64,000 bases of DNA. Origin: Mixophyes australis (Eukaryota; Chordata; Amphibia; Anura; Limnodynastidae). The notes beneath the pieces were generated by a model. It was not told where the DNA came from, ran no database searches, and was given only the letters and a program-made list of their open reading frames with translations. Both the position numbers and the translations under genes were made by a program. Positions 46,101-57,373 of the stretch are shown here, piece by piece. Every line of letters starts with the position of its first letter. The first letter of the stretch is position 1. The stretch spans positions 162,185,224 through 162,249,223 of the forward strand of contig JAVHZZ010000006.1 of NCBI GenBank assembly GCA_036250195.1, written 5' to 3'.

Positions 46101-47004
46101 CAGGGCCGGACTGGCCATCTGGCAAATGCCAGAGGGGCCGATGGCTAGATGGGCCAGTCTGGTAAAACAGCTGATGTGCCCTGGAAGAGGGTGAAGACAG
46201 AAGAAAAAGAAGAGAAGATTAAAGCCAGGAAGAAAGAAGAGACACAAGAAAGAAGAGAGAAGAGAAGTCTTGACTTACTTGGCCGTGGATACAAGGCAGG
46301 TGAGTACATTATCTTCTTTTCCGTAGGTTTCGGCAGCATTGAACAAGTGAACCAATCAGTGCTCACTTTCTCCTTCCGGCCAATCAGCGGCCGGAAAGGC
46401 GAACCAGTCCTGGCTCACCTCCAGCCATTTGAATTGTTGGTGCCATGGTGAGCCAAGCTATATAAGCCGCTGGGCGCTGCCATTTTTGGTTTATATCGGC
46501 AGCAAAGCCAACAAAAGAGGATGACGTGGGACGTCCAGAAAAACGGAATATGCGGACGCCGACAGAAGTGGCAGGGAGCACTTCTAAGGGCTAGGAACTA
46601 CCGTGCTATGAGAAGAGGACGGCGAGTCAAGAAAAGAACATGCCAGAAGAAGCGCTAACTGGAAAGAAGGCAGATGACGCTGAGATCAAGCCCAAGAAGA
46701 GATCGTCGGTGGGGAGCGCTTGTTAGGGCTAGGAGCGCTCCCGCTAAGAAGACAGTGGCCAAAGCGAATCGGTGCTGCCAGCTGGAGGGTCTGGAAGATG
46801 TTGAGCAGGTAAGTACCTTAGCCCAGTAGGTCGGGCACCAGGCCCATGGGCACAGTTCCGGCACTAGGCCCTTTGGCATGTTAGGAGGCACAAGGCTCGG
46901 GCCCAGTTAAGGTAGTTGTACAATAGCCCATAGGTAGGGTCATTGGGCACTAGGCTCACTATAGTTAGGGAAGGGGCACCAGGCCCCTGTATCTAGTTGG
47001 GGTA
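46101..47004. mobile_element. hAT-like element fragment (left end only)
   Basis: Begins CAGGGCCGGACTGGCCATC, a typical hAT-type terminus. GC-rich and purine-rich sequence follows, including a donor-like CAGGTAAGTACC (46804-46815). A run of 'GGGCACCAGGCCC / CACTAGGC' imperfect repeats lies at 46820-47000. The right end and second target copy were not found; the sequence runs into a Tc1 fragment. Confidence 0.5.
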
Positions 47005-47552
47005 CAAGGTTCCCATTTTCTGTTCTTAGCTGACAGGAGTGCCACCTGGTGGGGTCTTCGGCTGTTGTAGCCCATCAACATAAAGGTTCAATGTACTGTG
47101 CTTTCAGAGATGTTCTTCTGCATACCACTATTTTAATTCATGGTTATATGAATTACTGTCACTTTTCTGTCAGCTTGAATCAGTCTGGACATTCTCCGCT
47201 GATCTCTCTCAATGACAAGGCATTTCACAGAACTACTACCCCCTGAATGGTTTTTGTTTCGTGCACCATTCTCTGTAAGTTCTAAAGACAGCTGTGCAAG
47301 TATATCCCAGGAAATTAGCAGTTTCTGAGATACTCAAACCACCCCTCATGACACCAACAATCATTCCACAGTCAAAGCCACTTAGGTCCCATTTCTTTTC
47401 CATTCTGGTATTTGGTATAAACAATAACTGAACCTCTTGGACATGTCTGCATGCTCTTATGCAGTTAGTTACTGTCACATGATTAGCTAATTTGATATTT
47501 GTAGTAATGAGCAGGTGTACAGATGTACCTAATAGTGTGACCTCTGAATGTA
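47005..47552 (-). mobile_element. Tc1-type transposon fragment
   Basis: Minus-strand frame 47601-47236 contains FDCGMIVGVMRGGLSISETA followed by a Tyr-Arg-Glu-Trp-Cys motif. This is the N-terminal helix-turn-helix of a Tc1-family transposase. The next part of the gene continues toward 47005 in other frames. The right edge, near 47552, resembles a Tc1 terminus next to TA. The catalytic half is missing. Confidence 0.75.
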
Positions 47553-48915
47553 TAAATAATATATCACAAGGCTTTATTAACGCCCTATAAAAACATTTCA
47601 AAATACCTATTTACATTGGAATATCTTGTGGATATAAATGAGCTCATAAACATATATAGTAAGCCTGAGAAATAGTTCAAATAACCATATATTGTTCTAG
47701 AGATCTAAAATAATATAGACACAGTCCATGCAGAAAAACCTTGTTAATGGCACAATTTCCACATATTGATTGTAGCACTCTTGAAGATAAATCATGGATG
47801 AAATTTGGTTCCACTCCTTAGGTGCTTATAAGGCCAAGGTTAAATTCCATAATAAGAATATTAGAGAGTAAATACATTATAACAAAGTGATAAATCATTT
47901 GGTATTTTCAAGTAGTAAACAAGGTCTTATAACTTAGAATCAAAACATTTATTAGAGCAACTACTTAACAGAACGTATTAATTCATAAAATGTTGTTTTT
48001 TAGCAGGCAATAAATAAATAAATAAAGATTCACGGAATGGTTATCACAGCATTTGGTGTACTGAGATAAAGTAATATGCCGGCCGATAACTTCAATCACA
48101 TTGTTTGGCAACGGTATCAGCATCAATTTTAAAAGTCTTATCTTGTTAGTCACTTAAACTAGCGTGTTTCTCCATCTGCTTACCATGGTTTCAGCACAGG
48201 AAAAAGTATATAGGAGTTCCTGTGTCCGGGGTTTAAATTTCCATATTAAAAGCTGCATATAACTACTCTAACAAATGACACACACAGTCCTCTCACATCT
48301 ACCGGATGCATAGTAGTCAAGAGCTAAGGTTGCCATGAGGGTAATCTAACTCTGACTGTGGGCATAAACTTCCACTTGTCTGCACTTACATGATAAACAT
48401 GTTCTCTTAAGATTAGCAGAGCATGCATCAAATTGTATTTTTCCAGCAAATGAAGTGGAACAGTCAATTAAGTCTTTACATTAAATGATGAATGCAGAAT
48501 GAGTGTATAAGGTTGTAGCACCATAGAAGGAGGTAACACATGTGCAATGTAGAATGGCTGCCAGCAAGAGCTTGGCTGGTACATAACTATGACAAAAAGG
48601 AAAAAAGTTTTAGCATCTCCCAAATGTAAGATAAACTGGTTACTTTATACAATATAGATCAAGCATATTTCTCATTACACTCACTTGTAATCTATTGAAG
48701 TTATTGATTTGTACCATACACAGTATTAAGAAATGTAATAGTCTGTACCAATCATTTCAGTTGTACAAGAACGAAAAACAATAACTTAGTAACGATGTCC
48801 AGCACACAGTTTCCTCTCTGTCAGGGTTCTTTTAAAATCATTTTCACTGCATTATATAAAACAATATTGTCAACTGACATTTTTTACCATTTTTTTCCAA
48901 CAGGTCATGCAAAAA

Positions 48916-48917
<2 letters not shown>
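47553..48917. other. No recognisable gene
   Basis: AT-rich sequence; nothing recognised. Confidence 0.5.

Positions 48918-48961
<44 letters not shown>
48918..48961 (+). repeat. (TA)n microsatellite
   Basis: About 22 TA units. Confidence 0.95.
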
Positions 48962-48964
<3 letters not shown>

Positions 48965-50927
48965 ATTTTTTTGAAAAAGACAAAAAAAAAACTTAATGAG
49001 ATAAGCTGGTGTAATATCAAACAAATGCTTTATGAACCTATTTAAGGCTAAACTGGTAGTGTAGTGCATATTATGTAAGATTTGCCTAATGGAACAAATG
49101 CTTACCTGTGCTAAATAACTTTGTAGGCTCCAATTTACAGTAGATATATTTTCCATATTCAGATTCTTAATTCTCTGGTTGTATATTAGTCACTGTCACT
49201 TTATCATTTGTATATATTTAGTTCCAACCTCCATATTTGTTAAAGCATTAAAATATATATTCATTGCAACTATTTACTTGCATACTTTATTGTATCTTCA
49301 TCTGAGTTTTATAAATTACACATGTACTGTATCATTATTAACGCACAACTAAAAGTAAAAACATTTTTATGCATTGGGTGTTGTTTGTTTTTATGTCAAT
49401 AAATTTACTGACAGTTTGCAGCCATGCTTGTTAATCATTCAACACCACCTTGTCAATAGGACAGGTGTCTTTGAAGGTACTCCTGAGCTGTCGAAGCCAT
49501 GTTACTTCATGGTCCCCTGTACCAATTGTCAGCTCCAGTGGAGAAAAGCATGTGTAATATAGAGAGAGTTAAATTGCAACTCCCAGGCACGTGCTATAGA
49601 TCCAGACACCTCAAGTTCCAGAAGGAGAAAATAGATACCGCTGTAAGACATCTCACTCAAAGTGACTGCTGTCTCCTTAGATCTCTATGATAAAAGAATC
49701 ACAGGCTCTGCACTTCTTATAAGCCATACACACATCAGCTGCATATCTTCCCCTAGTTGTTCAAGAGTTAAATAATTCACTGCAGTAGATTTTTCAAAGA
49801 ATGTATTTTAGGCGATGTAAATATTTTTGTAACTTATTTAATCGGAAACAAGTTTAGTATTCCTTAATTATAAGGGCACCAATTGCAACGTCAATTCTTT
49901 CCACCTGTCTTCATTTATCTTGTGCGCGAGTGGAGAAGTAATGTAGCTGACCAATTCCCCACCACTGCCCAGAGCACCTGCAGTGAGAATGCAGCCTCTT
50001 GAATTTCCGAGAGGTTACTGTTCTTCATCGCAATGATCATAAACAGAGGGGATTCCTTATATTGCACTGTGTACCTCATACTGCACATATTGTAGGTAGT
50101 GTAAAGTTACATATTGATTTTAGCTGGAAAAATATATTTAGCTTAAACAGTGGAGGGAGCTGGAATAGGAATTTCCTCTGAGCTCAGTGAAATGCATATA
50201 AAAAAAAAAGTTTAGAAAAAGGGTATAAACAATTAATTGTAATATACATTTGTTCATTTTCTTAGAAACTTGTTCAAAACATTTTAAAAAGACAATTCAG
50301 AATTCCAAGACTTTTCCACATGACTTTTGTGAGCTGATCCATTGGCCGTGAAATACTGATATCTGTAATAACTTGAAACATGACTAATTATTTCACTTAT
50401 GTCTGCTCGGCACTGAATGCCATTCTCCAAATAGTTAACTTGATGATGGGTATACATCGTATGCTATTGTATAGCAGCCCAGATTCATGTCACAAAAGTA
50501 AAAGAGCTGAAGTGTGTCTGACCCTGAAGTTGTTCAATGAGACAGTCCTTTATCATTATTGCTTTTTAATGAACACTATCCTTCTCTGCTAAGGTGACAA
50601 AGGGATACATTTATTAAGGAAGACCTGTCATGTCTACATACATCAACATTTGTTCTTTAAACCAGTGCTTCTTATCAGTCATTAGGTAGCGCTAACAGTA
50701 CATTTTTTTCAGATCTTTACACTATATCCCAGCTAAAACAGATGACACCTGTGGATACAGATCTTTTATAATGAGCTAGTCAATAACTAGTACATCCGTA
50801 CACATGAAACATGATTTGGAAAACATTTAGCAGCGGCTATCTGAGGATAAGGTTAAAGGATAACTTGTGTGATTCACTAAAATTAGCTAAACCATAAGAT
50901 TTTAATTACCTGACAGCCAGGGCCTGA
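48962..50927. other. No recognisable gene
   Basis: AT-rich sequence; nothing recognised. Confidence 0.5.
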
Positions 50928-51640
50928 TTATCCAACAGGCTGACTAGGCTGCAGCCTGGGGTGCAAGATGTTGGGGGAGTGGGGATGCAAACATTTGGGG
51001 GTCGCAAAATGGTGAAAGGGAGAGGTATAAACTGAAATTAGTTTTAAAATCTAAGAGACTTGAAAGATTTAATATGTACTAAGATTTTAGTAGGATTTAA
51101 TCTTGAGACATTTCCATGGTAAATGCTGAAGACGATGAGTCATCCAGGGCGGGTGATTGAAGATAAGCGAGTAGGAGAGTCAAGGATGGAGACAGGTGCA
51201 GGCATGACAGCCCCCTCCACATCTTCACCCTCAGTAGCGCTCCTTTATGCCTTCGTTCTGCTATACAGAACTGAATTTAATGGAAAAATAAATGAGCGAC
51301 AAAGATTGCCATGACTCATTTAAAAAGCCTAGTGGAGCCGAGTTTCAAAATATCTGGATAAATATTGGTTTGGGGAGAGGGGGGGTAAAGGAAACTGGAT
51401 TTTAAAAAAAAGATGAGTTCACTTTTACCTACCGCATATCAGCCTGGCGTGGAAGGTGAGGGGGCAATATGAGCGCTATTAGCCTTTTTTAGCAGCAGTA
51501 TTGTCGATGTCCTCCCCATGAGCATACAATTCACATGAGTGGGAGGTTCACAGCAGATTGTCAATCATTGCTAATATTTTTACTGACAGTTTTAGAAAAT
51601 TATAGTTACGGACTACAGTTTTACTGACACATTAAAGGGT
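50928..51640. other. Possible hAT-like left end, otherwise unassigned
   Basis: CAGGGCCTGATTATCC at 50928 followed by 'GGCTGCAGCCTGGGG' resembles a hAT-type MITE start. No matching right end or 8-bp duplication was found. Confidence 0.3.
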
Positions 51641-52366
51641 TATAAATACAAAAGATGTCCCCTTGGCGCACATATGTATTAATCGTGTAAAAGTATTGGT
51701 TTAATTCCAATTTATGGTTAATACATTGATATCACAAAGAATGATATAAATAACAACTTATGAAATAGATGCAAAATTGGACTGCACAGTAATATAAAAG
51801 GCAAACAGTATAATACCTTGGTTCAAACCTCAAACAGCTAACAAAGTCTTCATTAGGTTGGACACAGAAGTCCCAGAGAGGTAGATTGAGTCCAATAGGT
51901 GTATCATAATGCAAATGATACTCGGAATGTCAGTTCCTTGATGAGTGAGTAAAAAATATATATAGTGCCTTGCCTTCAATGAGATTGTATTATCTTCAGA
52001 GGCAGCATAAGGTATAAAGTTCAAAATGCATACAACCAATCCAGAAAACCAAGCATTGAGTCTATGAATCTGCAGCGTGGATAAATTCCGGTGTTCACGA
52101 TGTTATTGGATAATCAATCATAAAAGTTCCATCCAAACAATGTTGATGTAGATTGCTGGTAATAATAAACTTACCCCTATAGGGTTGGTGCGCTGTAAAG
52201 ACTCCCCGGATAACTGACTCCAAACGATGAGTGCAGCGTGATCCTTGATAGACTGGTGCAGCCGCGGCTGAAGTGCGCATGCGGCGAATGTAGAGACGGG
52301 TACAAGCGCTGTTCCTCTGTCGGTCCTGGCAAGGATCAGAGACGGATTGGCGATACAGCTACCCTA

Positions 52367-52395
52367 CCAACGCGTTTCGCTTAATGCTTCCTCAG
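52367..52395 (-). ncRNA. PLE hammerhead-like motif, best-preserved copy
   Basis: Minus strand: CTGAGGAAGCATTAAGC followed by GAAACGCGTTGG. Both conserved boxes, CUGANGA and GAAA, are intact, with a short GC/GC stem II and a self-complementary AACGCGTT. Hammerhead ribozymes are established components of PLE terminal repeats. Stem II here is only 2-3 bp, so activity is uncertain. Confidence 0.65.
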
Positions 52396-52674
52396 GGATA
52401 GTGGGTGGATCATGTAGAGAGAGTCTCCTTCTTGGAAGGCGCCCAACCAGGGATCTATTATGTGATTGGCTGTTGATGAGCTGCTTCCCGATTGGTTAGA
52501 GCTTATGATAGACTGAATGTAGAACCAATCTGTGGGCTACATTTCTCTTCATGATAGGACAAAAGGAAACAAAAGTCCTTAGGGGATACAAAGTATAAAA
52601 TTGGAGGATAGCTTCAATGAATAAAGTGTACATAAACAGCAAATAGGAGGTCAGAGTTCTGTTACAGGAAATGG

Positions 52675-53285
52675 TTGAATTCAAAGTCTATGTTTAGACC
52701 TCTAGGGGCTAGAGTCTGTAAATTGAAGATATATCTTGATTCTTCTTGCGAGATTAATTTAGTTAGCAGTACTATCCCCCCTAAGAACATCACCACCACA
52801 GGCACTTGGCTAGTGGAAAAAAGTAAGGTTTTTTTTCACTGTAACAGATGTCAAGCGTGCAAAACCAGTCATGTACGCAATATAAAACCAACTTTAACAT
52901 ATACATCTAAGAATACTGGGGAAAAACATTCCATAACAGTAGGATCACTTGCGATACTTCAGGCGTGATTTATTTACTGAAATGCCCTTGCGGCCTGCAG
53001 TATGTTGGTCGAACCATCAGAAAGCTTCACACACGTATCAGTGAGCACCAAAGAAATATAAGGAATGGCTTTGATAAACATAGTGTGTCTGAACACTTTC
53101 TCACCCATCATGAAAAGAACCCCTCCTTTCTCCACTTTATAGGTATTCAAAAAGTGGAAAAACCTTGGGGGGGGTGGAGATTACATTAAATTAATCTCGC
53201 AAGAAGAATCAAGATATATCTTCAATTTACAGACTCTAGCCCCTAGAGGTCTAAACATAGACTTTGAATTCAACCATTTCCTGTA
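52675..53285 (+). pseudogene. PLE protein C-terminus with GIY-YIG endonuclease
   Basis: Reads VEKSKVFFHCNRCQACKT (linker Cys motif), then VIYLLKCPCGLQYVGRT (GIY-YIG core) and RISEHQRNIRNG. After one more frameshift at a run of G (53167-53174) it reads KLISQEESRYIFNLQTLAPR, ending at TAA 53283-53285. One frameshift or stop lies at about 52965. The first about 30 codons after 52675 belong to the inverted copy, not to the PLE frame. The protein is closer to the 1-4.5 kb PLE than to the 4.8 kb one. Confidence 0.85.
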
Positions 53286-53551
53286 ACAGAACTCTGACCT
53301 CCTATTTGCTGTTTATGTACACTTTATTCATTGAAGCTATCCTCCAATTTTATACTTTGTATCCCCCATGGACTTTTGTTTCTTTTTGTCCTATCATAAA
53401 GAGAAATGTAGCCCACAGATTGGTTCTACATTTAGTCTATCATCAACTCTAACCAATCGGGAAGCAGCTCATCAACAGCCAATCACATAATAGATCCCTG
53501 GTTGAGCGCCTTATAAGAAGGAGACTCTCTCTACATGATCCACCCACTATC

Positions 53552-53581
53552 CATGAGGAAGCATTAAGCGAAACGCGTTGG
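53552..53581 (+). ncRNA. PLE hammerhead-like motif, right copy
   Basis: CATGAGGAAGCATTAAGC followed by GAAACGCGTTGG. It is the inverted partner of 52367-52395, with CTGAGGA changed to ATGAGGA in the first box. Confidence 0.6.
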
Positions 53582-53795
53582 AAGGGTAGCTGTATCGCCA
53601 ATCTGTCTCTGATCCTTTCCAGGACCGACAGAGGAACAGCGCTTGTACCCGTCTCTACATTCGCCGCATGCACATGCGCACTTTGGTGTCAGCCGCATTC
53701 TTTGTGATATCAATGTATTAACCATAAATTGGAATTAAACCAATATTTTTACATGATTCATACATATGTGCGCCAAGGGTACATCTTTTGTATAC

Positions 53796-54029
53796 ATGCC
53801 TATTTAAGGGTCGGAACTACCCTTGTTAATCCTCTTCCCCCTGAGCAGCAAGACCTATGCCCTTTACATAGATCAGGGAGTGCTCACCAACATCCATTAT
53901 CTCTCACATTATAGGGTTAGACCGAGTATTTCTCAAAATAAGAATATCTGGAGGAGTAAGAATCAGGGCATGAAAAAGTGGTTTTACTTGCTTATTGTGT
54001 CTCATAGCCGTTCACTTGCCTCTTATACA
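53796..54029. other. No recognisable gene
   Basis: Short sequence between the PLE and the L2 tail. Confidence 0.4.
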
Positions 54030-54105
54030 CGTTTACTATGTTTGTCCCCAATTGTAAAGCGCTACAGAATATGTTGGCGCTATATAAATAAATGATGATG
54101 ATGAT
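54030..54105 (+). mobile_element. L2-type LINE 3' tail
   Basis: 'CAATTGTAAAGCGCTACAG', 'TTGGCGCTATATAAATAAAT' and (GAT)n, the same tail as at 18.7 kb. It is only a short 5'-truncated piece. Confidence 0.85.
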
Positions 54106-54700
54106 ACAGCATAGTATTGTCATAAAATGTGAAATGTTTACTGAACTTTTCGCTGATTGAAAAAAAATGTCTCTACATTTTTACCATCGGTACCGGCGAT
54201 TGAAAACCACAATTGACATTGACAAATCTGCTGCCTGCTTAAAGAGGAAGGCAGTGTTTGATTATTGGAGCCTTTGGGAGTAGTGGTGGACAAGCCATCT
54301 AAAGGAAATGCTGTAATAAATGTAGAACGTTTAGTAGTTGTTGTCTTAACCCAGTGAATTTCAGTCAAAACTACATCTAGTTTAGGGTAAATTATTATTT
54401 GAGAACCACTAGTAATTAATGGGTTGATTTACTAACATTGTGCAAAAGTGCAGTAACTCAGCAAGAAAATAGACATTTGCCTTAGTGTAACTTGCACAAA
54501 GCTCATTGCCGATTGGTCGCTATGGGCTTGTAAATAACCATCTGTGTGTTGAAACATAAAGGGGCTTTTATATTTATTTTGCATTCATTTTCCAAAACTA
54601 CAGCAATTTTCATCTACGAGAATACTGTTGAATGTCTCTATGTGTGGCTCCAGAATACTACTGGAATACAGTGTACAGTGGTTCGTATGGGTAGAGTACG
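54106..54700. other. No recognisable gene
   Basis: Contains GGTTGATTTACTAAC at about 54422, similar to the start of the family B MITE, and a 'CGATTGGTCGCTATGGGC' block like its arms. This may be a half copy, but no second arm is evident. Confidence 0.35.
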
Positions 54701-54705
54701 AAATG

Positions 54706-55353
54706 TAGGTGGTGGTGTCACCGACAGTGACTACCACAAAGGGACCAAAACGAAAATGACTTCCACGACTTAGAATAAAGGAGGACTGACCCTGAGAATG
54801 ACAGAACAAGTGCCCGGCAGTGTGGTAAAAAATCAAGATCAATTTAATCAAGAATCAATTTAATGTTGCTGATAACACTGACAGTGACTACCAAGAAGGG
54901 ACCAAAACAAAGATGACTTCCTCGACTTAGAAGAAAGGAGGACTGACCTTAAGAATGACAGAACAAGTGCCCGGTAGTGTGATAAAAATCACGATCCCCA
55001 GTAACAACGGCATGTTGTTAGTACGTCATTTTGAATTGCGACTTGTCTCTCACTATTTTCAAAGTAGCAATGCCGCTTCTCATCCCACCTATAGACTTAG
55101 GCTTAAGTGTAATAGTTAGGTGGGATGAGAAGTGGCATTGCCGCTTTAAAAATAGTGAGAGACAAGTCGCAATTCAAAATGACGTACTAACAACATGCCG
55201 TTGTTACTGGGGATCGTGATTTCTTATCACACTACCGGGCACTTGTTCTGTCATTCTTAAGGTCAGTCCTCCTTTCTTCTAAGTCGAGGAAGTCATCTTT
55301 GTTTTGGTCCCTTCTTGGTAGTCACTGTCAGTGTTATCAGCAACATTAAATTG
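54706..55353. repeat. Snap-back palindrome with an extra partial direct copy
   Basis: Arms 54856-55090 (235 bp) and 55118-55353 (236 bp) are reverse complements with only a few mismatches, separated by a 27-bp spacer. A third, diverged copy of the outer about 130 bp lies directly before the left arm (54706-54838). I see no coding capacity. It could be the closely spaced ends of a deleted DNA transposon, a fold-back element, or an inverted duplication. Confidence 0.93.
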
Positions 55354-55359
55354 ACTACC

Positions 55360-55645
55360 ACTGGTTCGCATTGCTGTCTCATCAACAGGGCAATTGATTC
55401 AATTCTGATCAGTGCCCTATTGGACCTTGTATGTTCTCCACGTGTCAGCATTTGTTTCCTCTGGGTGCTCTGGTTTCTCCCCCAAATCTAAAACACTGGT
55501 AGGTTAATTGGCTTCTGACAAAATGGACTCTAATGTGTGTGTGCTTTTGTGTTTGTGTGCGCTAGGTAATTTACACTGTAAGCTACAATGGGACACAGAC
55601 TGATGAGAATGATTCAGTATTCTCTGGAAAAATGATAATAACAAT
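55360..55645 (+). mobile_element. tRNA-derived SINE, degenerate
   Basis: Contains the conserved order 'GGTTCGCATTGC', 'TTGTATGTTCTCC', 'GGTGCTCTGGTTTC', 'CACTGGTAGGTTAATTGGC', and 'TTTACACTGTAAGC-ACAATGGG', a common amphibian SINE body. The polymerase III boxes are poorly preserved. It lies between the snap-back repeat and family C copy 2. Confidence 0.6.
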
Positions 55646-55666
55646 GTTCTATTGATTGGATTGAAG

Positions 55667-57365
55667 TAGAGATGAGCGGGCTCGGATTTCGCTAATCCGA
55701 GCCCACCCGAACAGTGCGGATCCGACGGGATCCGAGCACTGTTCGGGTACTTCCGGCTGCCCAAGGAATGCAAAACGAGGCTATGACATCCAAGTCTCGC
55801 GTCGGATCTCGCGAGACTCGAATCTCATAAATGTCCCGCTCGCGGCCGCCATCTTCATTCTCCCTATGGTTACTGAAGAGGGAGGTTGATGTGCTCTGTC
55901 CTGCTGATAACTTTACTAAAGGGGTGCTTTGTCCTGCTGAGTCCATTAGTAGTTTATCCAGTGCTCTGTCCTGCTGATTACTTTAGTCAAGTGGTGGATT
56001 GTCCTGCTGAGTCCAGTAGTACTTTTTCCAGTGCTCTGTCCTGCTGATTCCAGTGGTGCTTTGGCCAGTGTCTGTGCTGCTGAGTCCAGTTGTGCTTTTG
56101 TCCTGTATTTGTTTCTGATAAGTCCATAGCAATTTGTTAATTAGCCAAAAATCATTTAAAAATGTAAAAGAAATACCAAACAAATACCAACATTTTTTTT
56201 TTAAAAAAAAAATATAAAAAAATAATATAATATATTCTTGCAGTCCCAAAAAAGAGGAACTGCCATTTATATTACTACGTTCATTGTTTCTGTAGTTCCA
56301 AAAAAGAGGAACTGCCATTTCTATTACTACGTTCATTGTTTGTGCAGTCCCAAAAAAGAGGAACTGCCATTTCTATTACTACGTTCATTGTTTGTGCAGT
56401 CCAAAAAAATAGGAACTGCCATTTATATTACTACGTTCATTGTTTCTGTAGTTCCAAAAAAGAGGAACTGCCCTTTCTATTACTACGTTCATTGTTTGTG
56501 CAGTCCCAAAAAAGAGGAACTACCATTTCTGTTACTACGTTCATTGTTTGTGCAGTCCCAAAAAAGAGGAACTGCCATTTCTATTACTACATTCATTGTT
56601 TGCGCAGTCCCAAAAAAGAGGAACTGCCATTTCTATTACTACGTTCAACAGCTATGTTGGTGTTAGACGTGCATCCGGTGTCCGCCATCTGTGCAGTGGA
56701 ATTCAGACCAGTTGGAGCAGGTAGGAGCACCCATATGTGCAGTGGAATTGAGACCAGTTGGAGGAGGTATTGTGGCCCCGGTACCAAATTGGGGACACTC
56801 CACTAGGCAGTCCAGATAGCTGCGTATCAGATATTAAACTACATTCAGTGTTGGGGCCAAATCTAAAAATAATTAAAATGCACTGTCATGATTGAAAACA
56901 AGAGGTATTGACGCGCTAGAACTCCACCCTCTATATGCTGCAGAGGATGGAGGAGCAGCCATATGTGCAGTGGAATTGAGACCAGTTGGAGGAGGTATTG
57001 TGGCCCGGTACCAAATTAGGTATCGGGGCCACTCCACTACGCAGTCCAGAAAGCTACCTCGGTGCAACGTTTTGGACTAAAAACAATATTGTGAGGTGTA
57101 AGGTGTTCAGAATAGACTGGAAATTAGTGGAAATGATTGTTATTGAATGTTATTGAGGTTTATAATAGCGTAGGAGTGTAAAAAAACAAAAAAACTGGAT
57201 TTTAGCGCTTTTTATGCTTTTGTAAAAATAAATCAGAACCCAAAACCCTAAATCAGAACCAAAACCTTTCGTCAGGTGTATTGGCAAAACAAATCAGAAC
57301 CCAAAACCTCAAGCTAATCAGAACCCAAAACCCAAAACACTAAAAGTGCCCGGTGCACACCACTA
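55667..57365. mobile_element. Non-autonomous hAT-type element, family C, copy 2 (1699 bp)
   Basis: Ends TAGAGATGAGCGGGC and the complement of TAGTGGTGTGCACC, flanked by an exact 8-bp duplication GATTGAAG (55659-55666, 57366-57373). It shares with copy 1 the GC-rich hairpins at the left, the 46-bp repeat, one unit of the 235-bp repeat, and the 'ATCAGAACCCAAAAC' right end. Its main tandem array is a different unit from that of copy 1. Confidence 0.9.
56237..56646 (+). repeat. Tandem repeat, exact 52-bp unit
   Basis: About eight copies of a unit with 'CCAAAAAAGAGGAACTGCCA' and 'ATTACTACGTTCATTGTTT', starts spaced 52 bp. It sits where copy 1 has a 59-bp unit; the two units share 'CTACGTTCA-TGTT'. 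Confidence 0.94.
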
Positions 57366-57373
57366 GATTGAAG

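Larger units (their letters stand above)
51648..53795 (+). mobile_element. PLE with inverted copy of its own 3' region
   Basis: Structure: an inverted copy of the element's 3' end (about 51648-52757), then a 5'-truncated open frame (about 52770-53285), then the 3' region in normal orientation (53286-53795). The inverted copy includes the last 25 or so codons of the protein. It pairs with the right copy over about 550 bp near the centre and again over the outermost about 80 bp (GCGCACATATGTATTAAT at 51669). About 480 bp present on the left are missing on the right, between GTCAGCCGCATTC and its left counterpart. Inverted pLTRs of this kind are known in PLEs. Confidence 0.85.

Noticed and set aside
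46101..47004. Complete hAT element
   Set aside because: Only the left terminus is convincing; the expected second copy of CCTGTCTT and a right inverted end were not found.
56238..56806. Frames of 142 and 156 codons with Phe/Tyr-rich repeats
   Set aside because: Direct translation of the 52-bp tandem array in the family C element.
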